24,641 nt of DNA from Candidatus Uhrbacteria bacterium. Lineage in GTDB: Bacteria; Patescibacteriota; Patescibacteriia; JACQRZ01. Location of the stretch: positions 1 to 24,641 of the forward strand of contig JACQWH010000028.1 in the NCBI GenBank assembly GCA_016209345.1, given 5' to 3'. Positions within the stretch are counted from its first letter, which is position 1. Each line of letters opens with the position of its first letter. Below, one piece after another: positions 14,656 through 21,553 of the stretch. The notes beneath the pieces are model-generated. The model did not search any database. It was not told the DNA's origin and saw only the letters and a program-made list of their open reading frames with translations. Made by a program: the position numbers and the translations under genes.

Positions 14656-15873
14656 TTACTGTACCGAGGACGCCAAATCAAACATCGGCAAAATAATACC
14701 GGCGACAAGAAATCCGACCGCGATGCCAAGGATGACCATAATCATCGGCTCAACGAGCTTGAGCGCTACTTCGATAAGACCGTTTATTTCCCGCGAATAA
14801 AACGCCGTAATCTTATTCAGCACGTCATCGAGCCGCCCTGTCTGCTCTCCGACGGCAAGCATCTGCGTCACCATCGTCGGGATATAGGTATTTTTTGCAA
14901 ATACTTCGGACATGGGATGGCCCTCCTCCACTTCCTTGATGGTATCGTCTATCAGCTTTTCATAGACGGAGTTGCCGATGACGGAACGGACTATGCGCAG
15001 CCCTTGGGGTATGGTAATGCCCCCGACAAGAATGGTATTGAAGCTTCGCGCGAAACGAATAAGGTAGAGATACTGAAATAATTGGCCGAGCACGGGCACT
15101 TTCAGCTTGAACTTATCCAGAAAAAGGCGCCCGTACTCCGTGTTCATATAATGGCGAACGAGCATGACCAGCCCGACAAGCGCAAGGATGACAACCCACC
15201 AGTATGACCGCGCTACAACGGTCAAAAAAATGAGAAACTTCGTAATCGGAGGTATCGCTGCCGTTGAGCCAAGCTCGGTAAACATGGCAAGCATTTTCGG
15301 CAAGACAAACAGAAGCATAAAGACGCCGCCAAGCATCATGACCGCCATAATAAATCCGGGATAGACCAGCGCACCGATGACTTTGCTTTGCAGCTCGTAG
15401 TCCTTTTCCTCCTGGTCGGCCAGATAGTTCAGGATTTCCTCAAGACGCCCCGATGTCTCGCCGGAACGAACCATGTTGATAAAATAGCTGCTGAACAAAT
15501 GCTCGTATTTTTCCAGTGACATCGAGAGCTTCATGCCGCCCTCTACATCGGTGACTATTTCGGCAAGCGCTTTCCGCAAGACGGGATTTTCCACCTGGTC
15601 TGACAAAATCTTCAGCGCCTGAACAAGCGGAACCGCCGCGGAAATGAGAATTGAAAGCTGGCGAAGAAAAATGGCCAGATCTTTTTTCGTCACTTTTTGA
15701 AAAAATTCCGCAATCATGGCGCCGATATCGCGCTGAGGGCTTACCTCTTGAAGCGAGGTAATAAATAATTCCCGCTCCATGAGCTGGTCGGCAGCCCCTG
15801 TTTCGTTTTCCGCATCAATGACGCCGGAGGCATCCTCGCCCTGCTTGTTTTTTGCCGAATATTTGTATTGCAT
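14656..15873 (-). CDS. pilC: Type IV pilus inner-membrane platform protein PilC (T2SS F family)
   Basis: 405 residues, the usual length. PilC sits in the inner membrane and couples the assembly and retraction ATPases to pilin. The N-terminal MQYKYSAKNKQGEDASGVIDAEN is the typical PilC start. Two T2SSF domains follow, about residues 70-190 (LAIFLRQLSILISAAVPLVQALKIL) and 270-395 (FARSFNTILVGGITIPQGLRIV), each with the conserved SGE/EQTG-type signature (MVRSGETSGRLEEIL and AVGEQTGRLDDVL). Three membrane helices are placed as in the family. ATG 15873 is preceded by GTAGGAG, a strong ribosome site that is part of a dispersed spacer repeat. The pilin gene follows 109 bp downstream but has its own promoter. 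Confidence 0.96.
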   Translation of the reverse strand: MQYKYSAKNKQGEDASGVIDAENETGAADQLMERELFITSLQEVSPQRDIGAMIAEFFQKVTKKDLAIFLRQLSILISAAVPLVQALKILSDQVENPVLRKALAEIVTDVEGGMKLSMSLEKYEHLFSSYFINMVRSGETSGRLEEILNYLADQEEKDYELQSKVIGALVYPGFIMAVMMLGGVFMLLFVLPKMLAMFTELGSTAAIPPITKFLIFLTVVARSYWWVVILALVGLVMLVRHYMNTEYGRLFLDKFKLKVPVLGQLFQYLYLIRFARSFNTILVGGITIPQGLRIVRSVIGNSVYEKLIDDTIKEVEEGHPMSEVFAKNTYIPTMVTQMLAVGEQTGRLDDVLNKITAFYSREINGLIEVALKLVEPMIMVILGIAVGFLVAGIILPMFDLASSVQ

Positions 15874-15874
15874 C

Positions 15875-15909
15875 TCCTACGAATTACGAATCAGTACGAA
15901 TATACGAAT
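15875..15909. repeat. ACGAAT spacer repeat, copy 1, carrying the pilC ribosome site
   Basis: The 27 bp at 15883-15909 match 17260-17286 in 26 positions (core TACGAATATACGAAT). Both copies are preceded by CTCCTAC, which on the minus strand is GTAGGAG, the Shine-Dalgarno of the gene that follows. Confidence 0.75.
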
Positions 15910-15916
15910 AGGACAC

Positions 15917-16303
15917 CTATCTATGTCTAAGGGGTTTGCGAGATATGACAAAAAACTCCGCGATGGTCAGGCCAATGATTAAAAAAGCGATGTTATACCA
16001 CGTAAGCAGACGCATGCTTTGCAGGACAAGAAACCCATCAATAAGAATAGCAAAAAAAATGCCCTGGCGGAATGAAATGGCGACTTTCTGAAAGACGAGC
16101 TCCTGTTTGAGCAGGAGCGTCCGTATGGCAAACCCCGCGAGCGTAAATGTTCCGGCAAGCGCGAGCGTAAACGACGAATAGAACAAAAAATAGCCGATGA
16201 GATCCGTTTCAAAAGGATTGACATCTTGAATGACGGTACCCCACGCGAACCAGCACAATGCGGTCGCAAGAGCCATGAGGACAAGATAACGAGTGAGGGA
16301 CAT
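15917..16303 (-). CDS. Small multi-pass membrane protein, unknown function
   Basis: 128 residues with four predicted hydrophobic helices: about 5-24 (RYLVLMALATALCWFAWGTV), 34-62, 80-98 and 103-122. It ends in a basic tail RKPLRHR. I do not recognise a family. It lies between a pilin-like gene and PilC on the same strand, with repetitive AT-rich DNA upstream and a 43-bp repeat-bearing gap downstream. The position suggests, but does not show, a link with the pilus or the envelope. There is no clear ribosome site before ATG 16303. Confidence 0.72.
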   Translation of the reverse strand: MSLTRYLVLMALATALCWFAWGTVIQDVNPFETDLIGYFLFYSSFTLALAGTFTLAGFAIRTLLLKQELVFQKVAISFRQGIFFAILIDGFLVLQSMRLLTWYNIAFLIIGLTIAEFFVISRKPLRHR

Positions 16304-16438
16304 AATGAGATAACAAAATTATAAATTCAAAATTCCAAATGACAAACCCTCATTTTTTGAATTTGTGATTTTGAATTTATTTGGATCTTGTAATTTTGAA
16401 TTTGTGATTTTCACTATGGAAATTTAAGCATTTTATTC
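16304..16438. repeat. AT-rich spacer with TTGAATTT repeats
   Basis: A 135-bp gap. TTGAATTTGTGATTTT occurs twice as a perfect direct repeat (16357-16372 and 16396-16411), and AAATTCAAAATTCCAAAT (from 16323) is an approximate inverted counterpart. Nothing coding is visible. Confidence 0.6.
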
Positions 16439-16924
16439 CTATTTGATCCCTTGGTCGGTGAGTACATGCGCGCCTCTTGGATACAGCATATCAGTTTCAA
16501 GCAGAAACTGAATGGCAAAATGAGGACATCCGGCCGGAGACGTACATGCATCGATGCCGTTGTCCGTCAGTGAAACATACGCATATTCATCGTCAGGCAA
16601 TAAATGGTGCCCTGAAGGCAGCTCCTGTCCATAGGCCTTTTTTGCGCATGAATCGCTGCTTTTCGCTACAAATCCCCTATCACATATACGCGCGGAGTCG
16701 CCAACACCAAGAAGAATCGAGATAGGCGCTGCCGGATATGCCGCATGATCAATGTAGTACATGCGCAGCGACGATCGAATGCCAAGCACCTCTTGCACGC
16801 GCACAATATCACGCGTCTTCTTCTGTTCGCCGGAAGCGAGCAGAAGCAATCCGCCGAGAAGAATCAACGCGGCAATCAATAATGCGATGTGAGGTAACAA
16901 TTTCCTAAACGGAATCCGCGCCAT
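16439..16924 (-). CDS. Pilin-like membrane-anchored protein without a prepilin cleavage site
   Basis: 161 residues from ATG 16924, preferred over ATG 16963, which overlaps the upstream gene deeply; the chosen start still overlaps it by 20 bp. One hydrophobic helix (about residues 9-31, HIALLIAALILLGGLLLLAS) is followed by a polar helix and the phrase SLRMYYIDHAAYP, which is the hallmark of the helix-to-beta turn in type IV pilins of this group (usually YYNDHGxYP). However there is no G|FxxxE motif, so PilD cleavage is not expected. Four cysteines lie in the C-terminal domain. It may be a pilus-associated anchor protein derived from a pilin. Its location beside PilC and pilin supports that reading. 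Confidence 0.68.
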   Translation of the reverse strand: MARIPFRKLLPHIALLIAALILLGGLLLLASGEQKKTRDIVRVQEVLGIRSSLRMYYIDHAAYPAAPISILLGVGDSARICDRGFVAKSSDSCAKKAYGQELPSGHHLLPDDEYAYVSLTDNGIDACTSPAGCPHFAIQFLLETDMLYPRGAHVLTDQGIK

Positions 16925-17246
16925 GGGGGTGTGATGATGAATAAGCCGACTCGAGCACCGCACGCACGCGGTCTATCATCGGCGCACGAAACGCCGTATT
17001 CACGTATTCGATAATCTCTTGTTCGAACGGCCCGACACATGCGGCAGTGGACGCATCGCGGCAATAGAGCGTGAGTGCCCGAAAGCGAACAAACCCCGGA
17101 CGTACGCCCCTTGCCGTGTCCTCGTCCAGAAGCGCTGCAAGTATCTTCCCCGCTCGATCCAGCGCAAGCGCCGTATCTACGCGCCCCTTCACGCCTGATT
17201 TGACGAGTGTTTTTTTTGCTAATTGCTCAAACGAGGTGAAAGCCAT
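16905..17246 (-). CDS. DciA/DUF721-like protein (possible helicase-loader relative)
   Basis: 113 residues. The segment from residue 55 (GFVRFRALTLYCRDASTAACVGPFEQEIIEYVNTAF) resembles the DUF721/DciA domain: a strand pair, a polar strand, then the conserved helix that ends in an ...EIIExxN-type phrase. DciA interacts with the replicative helicase DnaB in many bacteria lacking DnaC. The match is by eye and short, so it could be an unrelated small protein. The start ATG 17246 has GTAGGAGAAAT upstream, a good ribosome site formed by the ACGAAT spacer repeat. Its end overlaps the pilin-like gene by 20 bp. Confidence 0.5.
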   Translation of the reverse strand: MAFTSFEQLAKKTLVKSGVKGRVDTALALDRAGKILAALLDEDTARGVRPGFVRFRALTLYCRDASTAACVGPFEQEIIEYVNTAFRAPMIDRVRAVLESAYSSSHPHGADSV

Positions 17247-17250
17247 ATTT

Positions 17251-17344
17251 CTCCTACATATTACGAATCACTACGAATATACGAATTCGCGCGACCAATA
17301 TCTTTCCAAGTATTCGTATATTCGTAGATATTCGTATTCGTAGA
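17251..17344. repeat. ACGAAT spacer repeat, copy 2, with inverted arms
   Basis: The gap between the helicase stop and the DciA-like start is made of TACGAAT-type units. CTACGAATATACGAAT (17271-17286) pairs perfectly with ATTCGTATATTCGTAG (17313-17328) across a 26-nt loop. The outermost bases (GTAGGAG on the minus strand) form the ribosome site of the DciA-like gene. Confidence 0.7.
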
Positions 17345-17346
17345 AT

Positions 17347-20300
17347 TTAATACTTTCGGTATTCGCAAATATCGCGATAGTCGCAGAACTTGCAGTGCCA
17401 TCCGGGGGTTGGGGCAAACGTGCTCTTCTGTATCCGCTCTATCAATGCGGCGGACTTTTCTTTCAATGTTGCGACATCCGCATCGCTTCCAAGAAACGTG
17501 ATTTTGTTGCCATCCTCAAGATAGTAATACGTGAGTTTGGATGGTTTCTCCCCAAGCACTTCCCGGGAGGCAATCTGGTAATACAAAAGCTGCTCCTTAT
17601 CCTGACCAGTGAGCGATTCCTTCCCTGCGCCGGTCTTATAATCAATAATCTCTACGGTACCGTCGGCAAGCGCATCGATGCGATCTATTCTGCCCTTCAT
17701 GGCATAGTGATTGGGGGGCGTGCCGATTTTTATCGTAAAATCCTGCTCAAGGGCTTTGGGATGGGGCGGGGCTTTCAGAATTTGGGCATGGACGCGTTTG
17801 AGGATTTCACGGCCGCGCTCGCGATACTCTTCTTTCTGCTTCCGTCCTGCGTACCATTCGTCTATCCAGGCATCGGCGTATATGTCAAAAAGAACATCGA
17901 GGGGCGGAATACTCCCCACAGTATCAGTATACTCTGCCTGTCCGGTATTGAACAGTGGCTGTTGGTTATTTGAACGTGCGTCATGAATTTTTTGAAAAAA
18001 ACGCTGGAGCGTACTATGAAGCGTACGCCCAAAAGACAAGGACGGTTTGCCAAATACCGGTATCTTGAGAATAAAAGAAAACTTATACTGCAAGGGACAT
18101 TTCTGGAACGCGGCAAGCTGAGAGTAGCTGTAGACCGACGGAATGGGAAGGACGAGGTCTGGCTCAGTTTTTGGAGGTACTGTGAAAAAGGTGTCAGGTA
18201 CCTTTTTTGTTGGAAAAAGGTACCTGACACCTTTTTCTTTTTCACTGACACCTTTTTCACCAGACCCCATTTCGTGCAAAAACCGCGATAGTTTTTTTTT
18301 GCGCGCGCCGCCCACATCCTCTGACGAGGTAAACCATATGCTCTCCTTTGCACGAGTGAGCGCAACGTAGAAAAGCCGGCGTTCTTCCTCCAAGTGTGCA
18401 TCACCCTGCGGCATGCTCTCTTTCAACAGCGCGGCGGGCAGAGGGATGGCATCTGCGCGTTGATCGGTGGGAAACCGCCGTTCAACCATATTGACGATAA
18501 ACACATGGCGAAATTCAAGTCCCTTCGCACTATGGCACGTCATAATATGTACAGCATCAGGGCTTGCGTCGTCCGCTTTTGGAATGGTGCCCTGCTCTCC
18601 GGATTCTTGCTCAAACGCTATCACCTCAAGGATGTCGTTGAGCCGCGCGTCAGGTATGCCCGACTCGATCTCTCGAATTTTTTTATACAACGCATCCACC
18701 TGCTTGAGCGCATCCCGTTTTTCCCCAGTTTCGCCGTCTTTTATATACCCCAGAATACCGTTATCCCGAACAAGGGTTAAAAAAACTTCCGACGCGGGTT
18801 TTGTCCGTGCCAGCATACTGTGTTTCTCAATGAGCCCGATAAGACCCTTGAGTGCGGATCGCTCTTCTTGAGCGATGCCTGAAATGAGATCGCTCTCCTT
18901 GCATGCTTCAAAAAGGGACTGCGCGCGCTTGTGCGCATAGTGTGATAACGCGATGAGCGTGGAAGACGCGAAGGAATGCTGCGGCATGTTCAAAACGCGC
19001 CAGAGCGCGGGGCTGTCGTGGGGACGTACAACAACAGTACAATAGGAAAAAATATCCACAACGAACGGTTTTGCATAGAGCCCCTTTAACGCAACGATAT
19101 AATACGGCATGCCAACGCGCGCAGCGGCGCGGCCAAACGACTGGGCACTATCGTTTGCGCGCACCAAAATTGCAATATCGTTCCATGCCAACGCGGGGTC
19201 GCTTTTTTTTAGCGCGCTGATTTTTTCCATTACCGCTTCATGTTCCGCGTCAAGCGTTGTACAGTGAATATGCTCGATAGTCCCCGCTTGATCGTGATGA
19301 GCGCGAAGCCGCTTGGAAAGCGTTCCGCTCTTGTTCAGCTGCCACTCGAGCCGATCGGGATTGTTCAGCTGGATGAAGTCATATGCGCAATCGAGAATAT
19401 TTTGGCACGACCGGTAGTTTTGCGTAAGAAATACTTCCCTGCTTGCGGGATAGTCATGTTTGAACTGGATTATATTATGATACGATGCGCCGCGAAACAT
19501 AAAGACGGCCTGGTCATCGTCGCCGACGACCGTAATAGTATCTTTTGGCGCGGCAATGAGCTTGACGATCTCGTACTGGATCCAGTTCGTATCTTGAAAC
19601 TCATCGACGAGCACGTAGGCAAACTGTTTTCGATACTGTTCAAGGATTGCGGGACGGTTTATGAAAAGCTCGCGAGTATATACCAGCAAATCGCCAAAGT
19701 CCAGCGCACCGCTTTCAAGGAGAAGTTGCTGATAGACATGATAGGCGTTTGCAATTTCTTCGGCGCGCATGATCGAAATGGGGTCAGGCACAGATTCGCT
19801 ATGCGAAACGGAAGCCATTGACCCCATTTCCGCATCAGCGCTGAGCCGCAGACCTTGCGCATACCGCATATAATCCTCGGGGAGGATTCCTTCATCTTTC
19901 GCGCGGGAAAAATGCTGAAGCAGTGCGTGGATGAACTTTGTTGGGTTGCCCAGCGGTCGGTAATAATCAAGATTAAAGCGGTCGAGATTTTTTCTGACAA
20001 GAAGCCAGCTGGCGGTCGTATCAAGAAGTTTGAATTCATTCGGCACGCCAATATCCAACCCGTGCCGTTCTAAGATACGCTGGCAAAAAGAGTGGAATGT
20101 TGAAATCCAAAGATTGACATACCCGTATGGTAGAAGGCGATCAACACGCTCCTCCATCTCACCGGCGGCCTTTTCCGTAAAGGTCAAGGCGAGCACTTCT
20201 TCCGACTTGCATTTTCCGGAGAGAATGAGCCATGCGATTCTGCGGGTAATCACCGTTGTCTTTCCGGTCCCCGCCCCCGCAACAATAAGTAGGGGGCCAT

Positions 20301-20367
20301 CACCGTGGGTAACGGCTATTTTTTGTTCTTCGTTGAGGTCAGAGAGCAGATTTTCAAGTGATTCCAT
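17347..20367 (-). CDS. UvrD-family helicase fused to a PD-(D/E)XK iron-sulfur nuclease (AdnB/AddA-like)
   Basis: 1006 residues from ATG 20367, where MESLENLLSDLNEEQKIAV matches the usual UvrD start; a TTG at 20397 with GGAG 8 nt upstream is the alternative. Helicase motifs in order: Walker A AGAGTGKTT (30-38), VDEFQDT (254-260), GDDDQAVFMFRGA (about 282), QNYRS (316-320), CHSAKGLEF (611-619), VALTRAK (668-674). The C-terminal nuclease has H784, D895, D909 and K911 (IDYKTG). Cysteines C757, C992, C995 and C1001 form the AddB/Cas4-type iron-sulfur site. Such enzymes resect broken DNA ends for recombination. Residues 703-729, between the helicase and nuclease, translate a RAYT-type repeat pair, so the linker carries a foreign insert without a frameshift. 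DinB is encoded upstream on the same strand. Confidence 0.94.
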   Translation of the reverse strand: MESLENLLSDLNEEQKIAVTHGDGPLLIVAGAGTGKTTVITRRIAWLILSGKCKSEEVLALTFTEKAAGEMEERVDRLLPYGYVNLWISTFHSFCQRILERHGLDIGVPNEFKLLDTTASWLLVRKNLDRFNLDYYRPLGNPTKFIHALLQHFSRAKDEGILPEDYMRYAQGLRLSADAEMGSMASVSHSESVPDPISIMRAEEIANAYHVYQQLLLESGALDFGDLLVYTRELFINRPAILEQYRKQFAYVLVDEFQDTNWIQYEIVKLIAAPKDTITVVGDDDQAVFMFRGASYHNIIQFKHDYPASREVFLTQNYRSCQNILDCAYDFIQLNNPDRLEWQLNKSGTLSKRLRAHHDQAGTIEHIHCTTLDAEHEAVMEKISALKKSDPALAWNDIAILVRANDSAQSFGRAAARVGMPYYIVALKGLYAKPFVVDIFSYCTVVVRPHDSPALWRVLNMPQHSFASSTLIALSHYAHKRAQSLFEACKESDLISGIAQEERSALKGLIGLIEKHSMLARTKPASEVFLTLVRDNGILGYIKDGETGEKRDALKQVDALYKKIREIESGIPDARLNDILEVIAFEQESGEQGTIPKADDASPDAVHIMTCHSAKGLEFRHVFIVNMVERRFPTDQRADAIPLPAALLKESMPQGDAHLEEERRLFYVALTRAKESIWFTSSEDVGGARKKKLSRFLHEMGSGEKGVSEKEKGVRYLFPTKKVPDTFFTVPPKTEPDLVLPIPSVYSYSQLAAFQKCPLQYKFSFILKIPVFGKPSLSFGRTLHSTLQRFFQKIHDARSNNQQPLFNTGQAEYTDTVGSIPPLDVLFDIYADAWIDEWYAGRKQKEEYRERGREILKRVHAQILKAPPHPKALEQDFTIKIGTPPNHYAMKGRIDRIDALADGTVEIIDYKTGAGKESLTGQDKEQLLYYQIASREVLGEKPSKLTYYYLEDGNKITFLGSDADVATLKEKSAALIERIQKSTFAPTPGWHCKFCDYRDICEYRKY
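18184..18262. repeat. RAYT-associated repeat pair inside the helicase-nuclease gene
   Basis: Two GGTGTCAGGTACC units in opposite orientation give a perfect 24-bp stem (18184-18207 with 18214-18237) and a 6-nt loop. A further partial unit, CTGACACCTTTTTCAC, follows to 18262. It is open in the helicase frame and encodes about 27 residues of linker (EKGVSEKEKGVRYLF and so on). Confidence 0.9.
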
Positions 20368-20369
20368 AG

Positions 20370-20392
20370 AGAGTGTCTTGTAGTGACACTCT
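20370..20392. promoter_or_regulatory. Hairpin at the helicase-nuclease start
   Basis: AGAGTGTC (20370-20377) and GACACTCT (20385-20392) form a perfect 8-bp stem with a 7-nt loop, 2 nt before the chosen ATG and inside the first codons if the TTG at 20397 is used. It could modulate translation start; there is no T-tract, so it is not a terminator. Confidence 0.45.
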
Positions 20393-20407
20393 AGCAAAGA
20401 TCTCCGT

Positions 20408-20449
20408 ATAAAAAAAGACCGCTAAATCCGCTATGGCAAATTTGGCGGT
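20408..20449 (-). terminator. Rho-independent terminator after the small helical protein gene
   Basis: On the minus strand ACCGCCAAAT and ATTTAGCGGT (20449-20440 with 20427-20418) form a 10-bp stem with one G-T pair, followed by TTTTTTT (20416-20410). The stem includes the last codons and lies around the stop at 20431. It separates the XRE pair from the helicase gene. Confidence 0.85.
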
Positions 20450-20823
20450 GTATCGGGAAGAGAATGGTCGCTTCGTGCAATAAGGGCAGTAATATTCATA
20501 TTTGCAATGACTTCCTGTACGGCTTCGTGAACCTCTGGCGGAATCCCTTGCGATTGTAAAGATTTGTGGAGCTCAACTTCTACAAGAGCTCGCCCAATCG
20601 ACTCCATGGATTCAACACACGCGTCGAGAAGCGCGAGCTTGTATGTTTTTTCCTCAAGCGACAGCGCGGGGTTCTCATCAATTGCTTTCCGCACTCGTGG
20701 AAACAATTGAAGTACCTCCTCTATTTCAGCATTGCCAATTTTATCCCCCATTTGCTCGATTCGTGACATCAATAGGCGCCACTCCTTCACCGGATCATTG
20801 CCCTCATTCCTCATCTTATCCAT
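20431..20823 (-). CDS. Small helical soluble protein, unknown function
   Basis: 130 residues, acidic and almost wholly helical (for example EIEEVLQLFPRVRKAIDENPALSLEEKTYKLALLDACVESMESIGRALVEVELHKSL), with a proline-rich tail ending in SLPDTPPNLP. There are no membrane segments and no recognised motif. It starts 12 bp after the stop of the XRE regulator and is closed by a terminator, so the two form a two-gene transcript. It does not look like a RelE, HipA or VapC toxin, so I do not call a toxin-antitoxin pair. The start ATG 20823 has no clear ribosome site, and an internal ATG three codons later is possible. Confidence 0.7.
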   Translation of the reverse strand: MDKMRNEGNDPVKEWRLLMSRIEQMGDKIGNAEIEEVLQLFPRVRKAIDENPALSLEEKTYKLALLDACVESMESIGRALVEVELHKSLQSQGIPPEVHEAVQEVIANMNITALIARSDHSLPDTPPNLP

Positions 20824-20835
20824 AGAATATTGAAA

Positions 20836-21153
20836 TTATTGTTTTACAAAATCAACACGCAAATCGCGGTCGAAAACCGTTGCGAGTTTCTGGAGCGTTT
20901 CAAGTGTCAGATTCTGATTTCCTGCCTCAATCCGTGCAATATTCGCCTGTTTCGTACCAATCCGTTTCGCAAGCTCTGTTTGTGACATATTCTTCTGCTT
21001 TCTCATCTGGAGAATCTTATATGAGGTCTCCAGCTGCTTTCCATAATAGTCATACCACTTCTTGAATTCTGGATTACAGAGCTGCTCTTCAAGAAACTCC
21101 TGAAAATCACCAGTTTTCAGTGTTTGTGCTTTGGCAATCTTTTTTCTATTCAT
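20836..21153 (-). CDS. XRE-family helix-turn-helix protein
   Basis: 105 residues. The N-terminal third (FQEFLEEQLCNPEFKKWYDYY) is the FLxEQLxxPEFKxxY phrase common in HigA/antitoxin-like XRE proteins. The HTH domain covers about residues 46-100: ILQMRKQKNMSQTELAKRIGTKQANIARIEAGNQNLTLETLQKLATVF. It binds DNA as a repressor or antitoxin; no RelE/HigB-type toxin is adjacent. The gene is followed 12 bp later by a small helical protein. Its 5' region has been split by a transposon-like insertion (21167-21457), so the native promoter at 21517-21544 is now nearly 300 bp further away. Confidence 0.88.
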   Translation of the reverse strand: MNRKKIAKAQTLKTGDFQEFLEEQLCNPEFKKWYDYYGKQLETSYKILQMRKQKNMSQTELAKRIGTKQANIARIEAGNQNLTLETLQKLATVFDRDLRVDFVKQ

Positions 21154-21207
21154 ACATATCTTTATTGGTTCTTCTGACTTTCTTGTGGGTAGCAGACACG
21201 CTCAGCT

Positions 21208-21387
21208 TTACCCTATGTCATCCCGAGCGAAGTCGAGGGATCTGTCAACACTACTCTTCATAATACACGAAATGTCGAATATTATATCTTTATGTTCATA
21301 GCCGCGTCGAATTAAATCATTGGTTATGCCAATATACAGTGCGCGCGAGATGCTTGATAAAATGTACGCAAAGTAAGATTTCCTCAT
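21208..21387 (-). pseudogene. GIY-YIG endonuclease remnant (internal deletion)
   Basis: The 59-residue frame from ATG 21387 starts MRKSYFAYILSSISRALYIGITNDLIRRGYEHK, the N-terminal half of a UPF0213/YhbQ-like GIY-YIG domain (normally 80-100 residues). AYIL and LYIG represent the GIY-YIG strands, and an arginine follows in DLIRR. The later part with the catalytic glutamate is missing; after YEHK the frame reads through unrelated sequence and ends in repeat-derived DRSLDFARDD. The protein cannot be a working nuclease. Stand-alone GIY-YIG genes are often found framed by this same GTCATCCCGAGCGAAG repeat, as here. An open frame continues upstream to 21528 through the right transposon end. Confidence 0.75.
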
Positions 21388-21423
21388 AGCATAGCAGATC
21401 CCTCGACTTCGCTCGGGATGACA
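21216..21423. repeat. Inverted pair of GTCATCCCGAGCGAAG repeats inside the MITE
   Basis: The 29-bp copies at 21216-21244 and 21395-21423 are perfect reverse complements and bracket the GIY-YIG remnant. The inner unit is separated from the MITE ends by unequal spacers (20 bp left, 5 bp right), so it may have been a separate insertion into the MITE. The type is related in pattern to the repeats at 58-88 and 520-550. Confidence 0.85.
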
Positions 21424-21516
21424 AACTACTGCTACCCACAAGAAAGTCAGAAGAACCTCTTTATTTATAAACACATTGTACAATCTTTTTTCGGCTATTG
21501 CTATTTCATTATTTTC

Positions 21517-21544
21517 AATATATATCATACAGGATATATGTCAA
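21517..21544 (-). promoter_or_regulatory. Predicted promoter, originally of the XRE gene
   Basis: On the minus strand a perfect TTGACA (21539-21544) is followed after 16 nt by TATATT (21517-21522). Removing the MITE and one target duplication places this promoter roughly 60 nt before the XRE ATG, a normal leader. Confidence 0.55.
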
Positions 21545-21553
21545 GGCCTATTA

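Larger units (their letters stand above)
21167..21457. mobile_element. MITE-like transposon with 29-bp perfect inverted ends and 8-bp target duplication
   Basis: The ends at 21167-21195 and 21429-21457 are perfect 29-bp inverted repeats beginning GGTTCTTCTGACTTTCTTGT. They are flanked on both sides by the direct repeat TCTTTATT (21159-21166 and 21458-21465). This is the mark of a transposition event. The 291-bp element has no transposase. The 8-bp duplication and GG-starting ends fit the ISL3 family, which would be needed in trans; IS256, IS66 and IS1595 also make duplications of about this size. Inside are a second inverted repeat pair and a GIY-YIG remnant. Confidence 0.92.

Noticed and set aside
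20431..21153. XRE protein plus neighbour considered as a toxin-antitoxin pair
   Set aside because: The partner is a 130-residue helical protein without any toxin motif, and the order and sizes do not fit HigBA, RelBE or HipBA.
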